Of a DNA stretch of 7,101 bases, positions 1-5,725 are shown one piece after another. Origin of the DNA: Christensenellaceae bacterium (lineage in GTDB: Bacteria > Bacillota > Clostridia > Christensenellales > SZUA-584); NCBI GenBank assembly GCA_012719815.1, contig JAAXZP010000011.1, positions 1 through 7,101 of the forward strand, given 5' to 3'. The position numbers were made by a program, and so were the translations under genes. The notes below the pieces were generated by a model that saw only the letters and a program-made list of their open reading frames with translations, searched no databases and was not told the origin of the DNA. How positions within the stretch are numbered: the first letter of the stretch is position 1; every line of letters starts with the position of its first letter.

Positions 1-103
1 AAAATAGCGGTAACCGAAGCTAAATTGGACACGCCGGTTCCGCATGGGCGGTACCAGAGCGGGCACTCGACACCGAATATCACGATTATCCATGGAGTGG
101 AAT
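1..103. other. Upstream stretch without an identifiable gene
   Basis: In related Bacillota dprA commonly precedes topA, but I cannot recognise a DprA C-terminus here. On the + strand one frame is open from the window edge to a TAA at 130-132 (43 codons) and would run 29 bases into topA. Another frame ends at a TAA at 21-23 after six codons (NSGNRS). Either could be the tail of an upstream gene, and neither has a recognisable motif. I found no convincing promoter or terminator hairpin. The stretch ends in the topA ribosome binding site. Confidence 0.4.
94..100 (+). promoter_or_regulatory. Shine-Dalgarno site that sets the topA start
   Basis: GGAGTGG lies six bases (counted from GGAG) before the ATG at 104. 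The earlier in-frame ATG at 44 has no purine-rich site in front of it, and the ATG at 92 overlaps this site. The start at 104 is therefore preferred. It gives a protein beginning MQKSTVKETKK, so the basic tail starts immediately. Confidence 0.65.
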
Positions 104-799
104 ATGCAGAAGAGTACCGTGAAAGAGACTAAAAAGAATACGGATGCGGCGAAAAAGACGGCAGCCAGAAAGGCAGCCTCCAAGACCGGGACAGCCAAGT
201 CTGCCAAAGCGGACACTGCCAAGACCGCGCCGAAAAAGGCGTACGACCTTGTGATCGTGGAATCTCCCGCCAAGGCCAAGAAGATAAGCCAGTTTCTGGG
301 CAGCGGCTTCAAGGTGCAGGCCAGCGGCGGGCATGTGCGCGACCTGCCCAAGAGTACGCTGGGCGTGGACATCGAGAACGATTTTGAACCGAAATATATC
401 CAGATACGCGGCAAAAAAGATATCATATCCGCAATGAAGGCGGGCGCTTCGGGCGCGCGCCATATCTATCTTGCCACCGACCCTGACCGTGAGGGTGAGG
501 CGATCTCCTGGCACATTTCGCAGATGCTGGACGTGGACCCTGACCAGATCAGCCGTATTGAGTTTAACGAGATCACCAGGAGCGCGGTGACCAACGCGCT
601 GCAGCACCCGCGCAAGTTGAATCAGGACCTTGTGGACGCGCAGCAGGCGCGGCGCGTGCTGGACCGGCTGGTAGGGTATAAGCTCTCACCGTTGCTGTGG
701 CGCAAGGTGAAAAAGGGCCTGTCGGCGGGCCGCGTGCAGTCGGTGGCGGTGCGCATCATCTGCGACCGCGAGGAAGAGATCAATTCGTTCGTGCCGTAA
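104..799 (+). CDS. topA: TopA N-terminal fragment: basic tail and Toprim domain
   Basis: This is what would be made if translation stops at the TAA: 231 residues. Residues 1-46 are a tail dominated by Lys, Ala and Thr, likely disordered and DNA-contacting (inference from composition). The Toprim domain starts at about residue 47, with the conserved glutamate Glu53 in VIVESPAKAKK and the metal-binding DxDxE as Asp126, Asp128 and Glu130 in ATDPDREGE. GGHVRDLP (75-82) is also typical. The fragment continues into the domain holding QARRVLDRLVGYKLSP and SAGRVQSVAVR and ends after SFVP. It lacks the catalytic tyrosine and the zinc fingers, so alone it could not cleave DNA. Confidence 0.8.
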   Translation: MQKSTVKETKKNTDAAKKTAARKAASKTGTAKSAKADTAKTAPKKAYDLVIVESPAKAKKISQFLGSGFKVQASGGHVRDLPKSTLGVDIENDFEPKYIQIRGKKDIISAMKAGASGARHIYLATDPDREGEAISWHISQMLDVDPDQISRIEFNEITRSAVTNALQHPRKLNQDLVDAQQARRVLDRLVGYKLSPLLWRKVKKGLSAGRVQSVAVRIICDREEEINSFVP

Positions 800-820
800 G
801 AATACTGGACCATTACGGCG

Positions 821-2332
821 GTGCTCCAGAACGCGGCAGGCACGCAGGAGTTTGAAGCCAAATTCTACGGCCGGGGCGGCGAAAAGCTGGATCTTAAGAA
901 TAAGGAACAGACCGACGAAGTTTTAAAGGCGCTGGACGGCAAGGAATACGTCGTCACGTCGATCAAGAAGGGCATAAAGAAAAAGAGCGCCCCGCCGCCG
1001 TTTACCACGAGCTACCTGCAGCAGGCTGCCGCGAGCGCTTTGGGATTTACCGCCAAGCGCACGATGCTGGTGGCGCAGCAGCTCTATGAGGGCGTGGAAA
1101 TCGGCGAGAGCGGCCCGGTGGGTCTGGTAACGTATATCCGTACCGACTCCACCCGCGTATCGGACGAGGCGCTGGCCGCGGTGCGCGAGCATATACTCAA
1201 AACTTATGGGCCGGAATACCTGCCCGAGAAGCCCAACACTTTCAAAAAATCGCAGAAGGCGCAGGACGCGCACGAGGCCATCCGCCCGTCGCATATGGAA
1301 CTCACGCCGGAGTCGCTGAAGAACGCGCTGTCCAAAGACCAGTACCGGCTCTACAAGCTGATATATTCCCGGTTCGTCGCCAGCCAGATGGCGCCGTCCG
1401 TTTCCGAAACGATGTCGGTGACCATCGAGGCGGGGGACTGCACGTTCAAGGCGACCGGGTCGCATTTGATATTCAAGGGCTATACTGCGAGCTTTTCCGC
1501 AGAGGACGACAACGATAAGGACAGCATACTGCCGCCGCTTAAGGAAGGCGAGGTGTGCCCCTTGAAGTCCCTAATACCCAAACAGAACTTCACGCAGCCG
1601 CCCAGCCGATACACCGAGGCGACGCTGGTGCGCGCGCTGGAGGAGAAAGGCATCGGCAGGCCGAGCACGTACGCGCCCATCATATCCACGATACAGGAAC
1701 GGCGATACGTCGAGAAGGAGGGCAAGGCTTTAAAGCCCACGGAACTCGGCATCATCGTCAACAACATGATGAAGCAGAAGTTCCCCGACATCGTGGACGT
1801 GGAGTTCACGGCGGACCTGGAGAGCAAGCTGGACGATATCGAAAGCGGCGATCAGGAATGGAAAAAGCTGCTGCGCGATTTTTACGGTCCTTTTCAGCAG
1901 ACGCGGGAGGAGGCGGAAAAGAGCCTGGAGCGGGTGGAACTGCCGGAAAAGGAATCCGACGTGGTGTGCGAGAAGTGCGGCCGCACGATGGTGTATAAGG
2001 ACGGGCGCTTCGGGCCGTTTCTGGCCTGCCCCGGCTATCCTGAGTGTCGCAACACCAAGCCGGTGGTCAAATACATCGACACGCCATGCCCCAAATGCGG
2101 CAGGCGCATTGTGGAGAAGCGCTCCGTCAAGACCCGCAAGACATTTTACGGCTGCGAGGGCTATCCGGGCTGCGATTTCGTGTCGTGGGATATGCCCATT
2201 GCCGAAAAATGCGAAGCGTGCGGCTCCATGATGGTGCTGCACCGGCTGTCGGGCGGCAGCAGCTTCAAGAAGTGTTCCAATCCGGACTGCGTGAAGAACC
2301 AGAAGCGCAAGGCAGATGGCAGCGGAGAATAG
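821..2332 (+). CDS. topA: TopA C-terminal fragment: catalytic tyrosine domain and zinc fingers
   Basis: Open frame downstream of the TAA, in phase with the first fragment. The first available start is the GTG at 821 (503 residues), but no SD precedes it, so independent initiation is doubtful. In full-gene numbering the active-site Tyr344 lies in VTYIRTDSTRVSD with Arg346 beside it. AHEAIRPS and GIGRPSTYAPIISTIQ are standard type IA motifs. The C-terminus has three Cys4 zinc ribbons: CEKC...CPGYPEC, CPKC...CEGYPGC and CEAC...CSNPDC, as in other Bacillota TopA proteins. The final bases overlap the start of trmFO. Without the Toprim half this piece should be inactive. Confidence 0.8.
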   Translation: MLQNAAGTQEFEAKFYGRGGEKLDLKNKEQTDEVLKALDGKEYVVTSIKKGIKKKSAPPPFTTSYLQQAAASALGFTAKRTMLVAQQLYEGVEIGESGPVGLVTYIRTDSTRVSDEALAAVREHILKTYGPEYLPEKPNTFKKSQKAQDAHEAIRPSHMELTPESLKNALSKDQYRLYKLIYSRFVASQMAPSVSETMSVTIEAGDCTFKATGSHLIFKGYTASFSAEDDNDKDSILPPLKEGEVCPLKSLIPKQNFTQPPSRYTEATLVRALEEKGIGRPSTYAPIISTIQERRYVEKEGKALKPTELGIIVNNMMKQKFPDIVDVEFTADLESKLDDIESGDQEWKKLLRDFYGPFQQTREEAEKSLERVELPEKESDVVCEKCGRTMVYKDGRFGPFLACPGYPECRNTKPVVKYIDTPCPKCGRRIVEKRSVKTRKTFYGCEGYPGCDFVSWDMPIAEKCEACGSMMVLHRLSGGSSFKKCSNPDCVKNQKRKADGSGE

Positions 2333-3629
2333 AGTCACCGTTATCGGCGCGGGCCTGGCGGGCAGCGAGGCGGCCTGGCAGATCGCCAGGCGCGGCATCA
2401 AAGTGCGGCTTTTCGAGCAGAAGCCGGAAAAGCGTTCCCCCGCGCACAAATCCGACGGGTTTGCCGAGCTGGTGTGTTCCAACTCGCTGCGGGCTGCGGA
2501 CATCCACAGCGCGGTGGGCCTTTTAAAGCAGGAAATGCGCGAGCTGGATTCGCTGGTGATGCGGGCGGCGGACGCAACCCGGGTTCCGGCAGGCGGCGCG
2601 CTGGCGGTGGACCGCGAGGCGTTTTCCGCCTATATCACGGAAACGCTGGAGCAGCATGAGAATATCGAGGGCGTGCGCGGCGAAGTGACTTCGCTGCCGG
2701 ACGGCGGAATAGCGATAGTGGCCCCCGGGCCGCTGGTGGAAGGCGCTTTGGCGCAGGCCATCGGCGAGCTGGCAGAGGGGTTTTTGTCGTTTTTCGACGC
2801 GGCGGCGCCCATCGTGACGGCGGAATCCATCGACATGGACAAGGTGTATTTCGCGTCGCGGTACGGCAAGGGCGGCGGCGACGATTATCTCAACTGCCCG
2901 ATGGACAGGGAGCAGTATCACTCGTTCTGGGAGGCGCTGACCACGGCCGAAACCGCCGAGCTGCACGGCTTTGAGGACGACAAGGTGTTTGAGGGCTGCA
3001 TGCCGGTGGAGACGATGGCGCGGCGCGGCGTGGATACGCTGCGGTTCGGGCCGATGAAGCCGGTGGGGCTGACGATGCCGGACGGCACGAAACCGTACGC
3101 GGTGGTGCAGCTGCGGAGGGAGGATAAGGAAGGGCGGCTGTATAACATCGTCGGGTTTCAGACGCACCTCAAATTCGGCGAGCAGCGGCGCGTGCTGCGC
3201 ATGATACCCGGCCTGGAGAACGCGGAGTTCGCGCGCTACGGTGTGATGCACAAAAACGCGTTTGTGAACGGCCCCAAAGTGCTGAACCGGTATTACGAGT
3301 GCAAGAACCGGCCGGGGCTATATCTCGCGGGGCAGATCACCGGCGTGGAAGGGTATGTGGAAAGTGCGGCTTCCGGGCTGCTGGCGGCGCTGTGCGCCGT
3401 GTGCGACGTGCTGGGACAGCCGCGGCCGGATTTTTCGCGGGATACCGCGATGGGCGCGCTGGCGGGCTATGTGTCCGGATATGCCGGGGCGGATTTCCAG
3501 CCGATGAATATCACGTACGGCCTTATAAATACGGTAAAGGCAAAATCCAAGAGCGACAGAAAGCGGATGGTGGCCGAGCGGGCGCTGGCGGAAGTGCGCC
3601 GCATCGCGGCGGGATTGCCGGGGGCGTAA
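2316..3629 (+). CDS. trmFO: tRNA (uracil-54-C5) methyltransferase, folate/FAD-dependent (TrmFO)
   Basis: Makes 5-methyluridine at position 54 of the tRNA T-loop, using methylenetetrahydrofolate as carbon donor and reduced FAD; formerly called Gid. The 437-residue length matches Bacillus TrmFO (about 435). The FAD-binding Rossmann motif GAGLAGSEAAW is at residues 11-21. The family cysteines are present: Cys54 in ELVCSNSLR and Cys228 in FEGCMPVETMARRG, corresponding to the two cysteines implicated in catalysis in the Bacillus enzyme. A second GxxxG-like FAD contact, LAGQITGVEGYVESAASG, is at about 337-354. The ATG at 2316 lies inside the last codons of topA, giving a 17-base overlap. It has only a weak AAGG three bases upstream, so translation is probably coupled to topA. 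If the topA TAA is real, polarity or loss of coupling could lower TrmFO output (inference). Confidence 0.97.
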   Translation: MAAENRVTVIGAGLAGSEAAWQIARRGIKVRLFEQKPEKRSPAHKSDGFAELVCSNSLRAADIHSAVGLLKQEMRELDSLVMRAADATRVPAGGALAVDREAFSAYITETLEQHENIEGVRGEVTSLPDGGIAIVAPGPLVEGALAQAIGELAEGFLSFFDAAAPIVTAESIDMDKVYFASRYGKGGGDDYLNCPMDREQYHSFWEALTTAETAELHGFEDDKVFEGCMPVETMARRGVDTLRFGPMKPVGLTMPDGTKPYAVVQLRREDKEGRLYNIVGFQTHLKFGEQRRVLRMIPGLENAEFARYGVMHKNAFVNGPKVLNRYYECKNRPGLYLAGQITGVEGYVESAASGLLAALCAVCDVLGQPRPDFSRDTAMGALAGYVSGYAGADFQPMNITYGLINTVKAKSKSDRKRMVAERALAEVRRIAAGLPGA

Positions 3630-3656
3630 CACCGCTCAGAGCCCCATTGTTTTTTT
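3621..3656 (+). terminator. Weak candidate intrinsic terminator after trmFO
   Basis: GGGGC (3621-3625) can pair with GCCCC (3641-3645) across a 15-base loop, followed after ATTG by seven T residues (3650-3656). The stem is only five pairs, the loop is long, and the left arm overlaps the end of trmFO. The placement before a new promoter makes sense, but the hairpin is poor and some transcripts may read through into hslV. Confidence 0.35.
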
Positions 3657-3671
3657 CTGTTAATTAACAGA
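3656..3671. repeat. Perfect 16-base palindrome upstream of the hslVU promoter
   Basis: TCTGTTAATTAACAGA is identical to its own reverse complement over all 16 bases, with no loop, which suits binding of a dimeric protein to DNA better than an RNA hairpin. It sits about 24 bases upstream of the TATAAT element, at roughly -51 to -36 from the predicted transcription start. It does not match the CIRCE element, the CtsR heptad repeat or the CodY consensus as I know them. The operator role is inference. Confidence 0.4.
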
Positions 3672-3700
3672 TGTGAAAAATAATAATATCGTAGTATAAT
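3672..3700 (+). promoter_or_regulatory. Probable sigma-A type promoter for hslVU
   Basis: A perfect -10 hexamer TATAAT lies at 3695-3700 in a locally AT-rich stretch between two GC-rich genes. The position 17 bases upstream (TGTGAA, 3672-3677) is a poor -35, and there is no TGn extension. Transcription would start near A3707, giving a leader of about 52 bases before hslV. A weak -35 could mean dependence on an activator or an alternative sigma factor. Confidence 0.55.
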
Positions 3701-3711
3701 GCAATCAGACT

Positions 3712-3738
3712 GGGCGTAAAGGCGCGAGCCTTAGGCCC
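3712..3738 (+). promoter_or_regulatory. 5'-leader stem-loop of hslVU with GCGA loop
   Basis: The inner stem AAGGC (3719-3723) pairs with GCCTT (3728-3732) around a GCGA loop of the stable GNRA class. The outer stem GGGC (3712-3715) pairs with GCCC (3735-3738), separated from the inner one by a small G/G mismatch and a bulged A. It begins about five bases after the predicted transcription start and ends six bases before the SD. No T-tract follows, so it is not a terminator. A transcript-stabilising or translation-tuning role is inferred from position. Confidence 0.55.
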
Positions 3739-3744
3739 TTGTGC

Positions 3745-3751
3745 AAAGGAG
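3745..3751 (+). promoter_or_regulatory. Shine-Dalgarno site of hslV
   Basis: AAAGGAG is seven bases before the ATG at 3759 and ten before the adjacent ATG at 3762. A GTG at 3741 in the same frame lies upstream of this site and so is not the start. The eleven bases AAAGGAGCAGC recur exactly at 5711-5721 before the lipoprotein gene. Confidence 0.8.
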
Positions 3752-3758
3752 CAGCGTT

Positions 3759-4289
3759 ATGATGGAAGCGACTACGATCGTCGCGGTGCGGCGCAACGGG
3801 CAGTGCGCCGTCGCGGGCGACGGGCAGGTAACGTTCGGCCAGAATACGATCATGAAACACAACGCCAAGAAGGTGCGGCGGCTGTACGGCGACAAGGTTG
3901 TCGTCGGCTTTGCCGGCTCGGTGGCGGACGCGTTCACGCTGTGCGAACGTTTCGAGGCCAAGCTGGAGCAGTACAGCGGCAGCCTGCAGCGCGCCGCGGT
4001 TGAGCTGGCGCAGGAATGGCGCAGCGACAAGATACTGCGCAAGCTGGAGGCTATGATGATCGCAGCGGACAAGGAAGAGCTGCTGGTGATATCGGGCAGC
4101 GGCGAGGTGATATCGCCGGACGACGATGTCGCGGCCATAGGCTCCGGCGGCATGTACGCGCTGGCCGCAGCAAAAGCCCTGAAGGAGAACACCGATCTTT
4201 CGGCAAGGGAGATTGCCATAAAGGCCATCACCATCGCGGGGCAGATCTGCGTGTTCACCAACGACCGCATCACGGTGGAGGAGGTGTGA
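3759..4289 (+). CDS. hslV: ATP-dependent protease HslVU peptidase subunit HslV (ClpQ)
   Basis: Proteasome-like N-terminal-nucleophile peptidase that forms a double hexameric ring and degrades proteins unfolded and fed in by HslU in the cytoplasm. 176 residues from the ATG at 3759, normal for the family. After a short leader MMEA the mature chain would begin TTIVAVRRNG, with Thr5 as the expected nucleophile. Asp21 (GDGQVTFG) and Lys37 (NAKKVRRL) correspond to Asp17 and Lys33 of the mature numbering. GFAGSVADAFTL (50-61), AVELAQEWRSDK and AIGSGGMYAL (126-135) are hallmark motifs. The leader differs from E. coli, where only Met precedes the Thr, and resembles the short extensions of Thermotoga and Bacillus HslV, so it probably needs removing. 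hslU follows one base after the stop, so the subunits are co-expressed. ATG 3762 is an equally close second start. Confidence 0.97.
   Translation: MMEATTIVAVRRNGQCAVAGDGQVTFGQNTIMKHNAKKVRRLYGDKVVVGFAGSVADAFTLCERFEAKLEQYSGSLQRAAVELAQEWRSDKILRKLEAMMIAADKEELLVISGSGEVISPDDDVAAIGSGGMYALAAAKALKENTDLSAREIAIKAITIAGQICVFTNDRITVEEV
4279..4284 (+). promoter_or_regulatory. Shine-Dalgarno site of hslU
   Basis: AGGAGG, the full consensus, lies inside the last codons of hslV, six bases before the hslU ATG. It fixes that start and should give strong initiation matched to hslV. Confidence 0.85.
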
Positions 4290-4290
4290 T

Positions 4291-5664
4291 ATGTCTCACC
4301 TGACGCCCAGGCAGATCGTCGAAGAGCTGGATAAATACATCGTCGGGCAGGACGAAGCCAAAAAGGCGGTGGCCATCGCGCTGCGCAACCGGTACCGCCG
4401 CCGCAAGCTGGACAAGGAGATGCAGGACGAGATCACGCCCAAGAACATCATCATGGTGGGCCCCACGGGCGTGGGCAAGACCGAGATCGCCCGGCGCATC
4501 GCCAAGCTGATGAACGCGCCGTTTGTCAAGGTGGAAGCCACGAAGTTTACTGAAGTAGGCTACGTGGGCCGCGACGTGGAGTCCATGGTGCGCGATTTGG
4601 TGGAAGCGTCCATCCGCATGGTGAAGGCTTCCCGGCGCGAGTCGGTGATGGAGCAGGCACAGCGCGCGGCGGAGGAGCGGCTGGCCGACGTGCTGGAGCC
4701 GATGCCCAAAAAGCCGCAGCCCAATCCGTTCCAGCTGCTGCTGGGTCAGGGGGAGACCGCTCCCGCAGAGTCGCCGGAGGAGCGGCAGCGCCGGATGACC
4801 AAACGCGAGGAAACGCTGGCCATGCTGCGCGCCGGACGCCTGGCCGACATGATCATCGAGATCGAGGTAGAGGACAACGCGGCGTTCGGCATCGAGATCG
4901 CCGGAATCGGCAGCGACATCAACCTGGGCGAGATGTTCTCCGGGATACTGCCCAAGAAGACCAAAAAGCGCCGCGTCACGGTGGCGGAAGCGAAAAAGAT
5001 CTTCACTCAGGAAGAAGCCGATAAGCTGATCGACATGGACGAGGTGATCCAGACGGCGGTGGAGCGCGCCGAGCAGGACGGCATTATCTTTCTCGACGAG
5101 ATCGACAAGATTGCGGGCAAGAACATGGGCACGGGCCCGGACATCTCCCGCGAGGGCGTGCAGCGCGACATACTGCCCATCGTGGAAGGCAGCACCGTGA
5201 TGACCAAGTACGGCCCCGTCAAGACGGACTACATGCTGTTCATCGCGGCGGGCGCGTTCCATGTGGCGAAAATTTCCGACCTCATCCCCGAGCTGCAGGG
5301 CCGTTTCCCCATCAAGGTGGAATTAAAGCCCCTGTCCGAGGAGGATTTGAAGCGGATACTGACGCAGCCCAAGAATGCGCTGATCAAGCAGTATCAGGCG
5401 CTGCTGGAAGCGGACAACGTGCGGCTTACGTTTACCGACGACGCGATAGAGGCGATTGCCAGATACGCCAAGATGGTGAACGAGACGACCGAGAACATCG
5501 GCGCGCGGCGGCTGCACACCGTGATCGAGACGCTGCTGGAGGATATTTCGTACAACGCCGGCGGCGACCACCCGATGATCGACGTTGTCATCGACGCGGC
5601 GTATGTGAAAGAGCACTTGCAGAGCCAGATCAAGGACCTGGATTTACAGAAGTATATACTGTAA
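4291..5664 (+). CDS. hslU: HslVU ATPase subunit HslU (ClpY)
   Basis: AAA+ unfoldase of the Clp/Hsp100 group; hexamers bind each face of HslV, unfold substrates and translocate them into it. 457 residues, between E. coli HslU (443) and Bacillus ClpY (467). In order: an N-terminal segment with TPRQIVEELDKYIVGQDEAKKAVAI-like start; Walker A GPTGVGKT (57-64); pore loop GYVG (90-93); the I-domain, roughly residues 110-240, with a charged and likely mobile stretch around 140-175; Walker B IIFLDEID (265-272); sensor-1 region FIAAGAF (318-323); arginine finger Arg338 in LQGRF; sensor-2 GARRLH (404-409). It ends DLQKYIL, the conserved hydrophobic tail known to insert into HslV and activate it. All key residues are present, so the enzyme should be functional. 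No convincing terminator follows. Confidence 0.97.
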   Translation: MSHLTPRQIVEELDKYIVGQDEAKKAVAIALRNRYRRRKLDKEMQDEITPKNIIMVGPTGVGKTEIARRIAKLMNAPFVKVEATKFTEVGYVGRDVESMVRDLVEASIRMVKASRRESVMEQAQRAAEERLADVLEPMPKKPQPNPFQLLLGQGETAPAESPEERQRRMTKREETLAMLRAGRLADMIIEIEVEDNAAFGIEIAGIGSDINLGEMFSGILPKKTKKRRVTVAEAKKIFTQEEADKLIDMDEVIQTAVERAEQDGIIFLDEIDKIAGKNMGTGPDISREGVQRDILPIVEGSTVMTKYGPVKTDYMLFIAAGAFHVAKISDLIPELQGRFPIKVELKPLSEEDLKRILTQPKNALIKQYQALLEADNVRLTFTDDAIEAIARYAKMVNETTENIGARRLHTVIETLLEDISYNAGGDHPMIDVVIDAAYVKEHLQSQIKDLDLQKYIL

Positions 5665-5699
5665 AGAGCGCACCGAGGGGCAGCAACTTCCATACAAAA

Positions 5700-5722
5700 A
5701 GCTGTAATAAAAAGGAGCAGCT
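5700..5722 (+). promoter_or_regulatory. Strong SD enclosed in a small inverted repeat
   Basis: AAAGGAG at 5711-5717 is a strong ribosome binding site eight bases before a TTG at 5726. It sits in the 13-base interval between AGCTG (5700-5704) and CAGCT (5718-5722), which could pair as a five-base stem and leave the SD exposed in the loop. AGCTGTAAT and AGCTGTATT also form an imperfect direct repeat here. The SD is convincing; a regulatory hairpin is speculative. Confidence 0.5.
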
Positions 5723-5725
5723 GTA

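Larger units (their letters stand above)
104..2332 (+). pseudogene. topA: DNA topoisomerase I (TopA), interrupted by an in-frame TAA
   Basis: Type IA topoisomerase that relaxes negatively supercoiled DNA by cutting one strand through a 5'-phosphotyrosine; normally essential in Bacillota. The reading frame runs from the ATG at 104 to the TAG at 2330-2332, 742 codons, against roughly 690 residues in Bacillus. The excess is mainly a Lys/Ala-rich N-terminal tail of about 46 residues. Codon 232 (797-799) is TAA. The flanking residues read FVP-stop-EYWTI where the family typically has FVPEEYWTI, so a single G-to-T change of a GAA glutamate codon explains it. The frame is unshifted and every later motif is intact, including catalytic Tyr344, GIGRPSTYA at about 516 and three zinc fingers from Cys622. 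That points to a very recent mutation or a base-call error rather than old decay. TAA also ends trmFO and hslU here, so general TAA recoding is unlikely. The gene's identity is certain; whether it is functional is not. Confidence 0.9.

Noticed and set aside
44..103. Earlier ATG at 44 as the topA start
   Set aside because: No SD precedes it, and the added residues (MGGTRAGTRHR and on) resemble nothing in TopA; the ATG at 104 has GGAGTGG at good spacing.
1..132. Possible C-terminus of an upstream gene (43 open codons to TAA 130)
   Set aside because: A frame this short stays open by chance fairly often, it would overlap topA by 29 bases, and it shows no DprA winged-helix features.
797..799. Genome-wide recoding of TAA to an amino acid
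   Set aside because: trmFO and hslU both end properly at TAA with family-typical C-termini, so TAA acts as a normal stop here.
1730..2503. 257-codon - strand open frame across the topA/trmFO junction
   Set aside because: It overlaps the zinc-finger codons of topA and the FAD-binding start of trmFO, both clearly real; there is no start signal and low-complexity Ala/Arg/Leu content.
4270..5262. Long open frame (330 codons) on the - strand opposite hslU
   Set aside because: It is the antisense of a fully conserved hslU frame; its translation is rich in His, Arg, Leu and Asp with no motif, as expected from reading GC-rich codons backwards.
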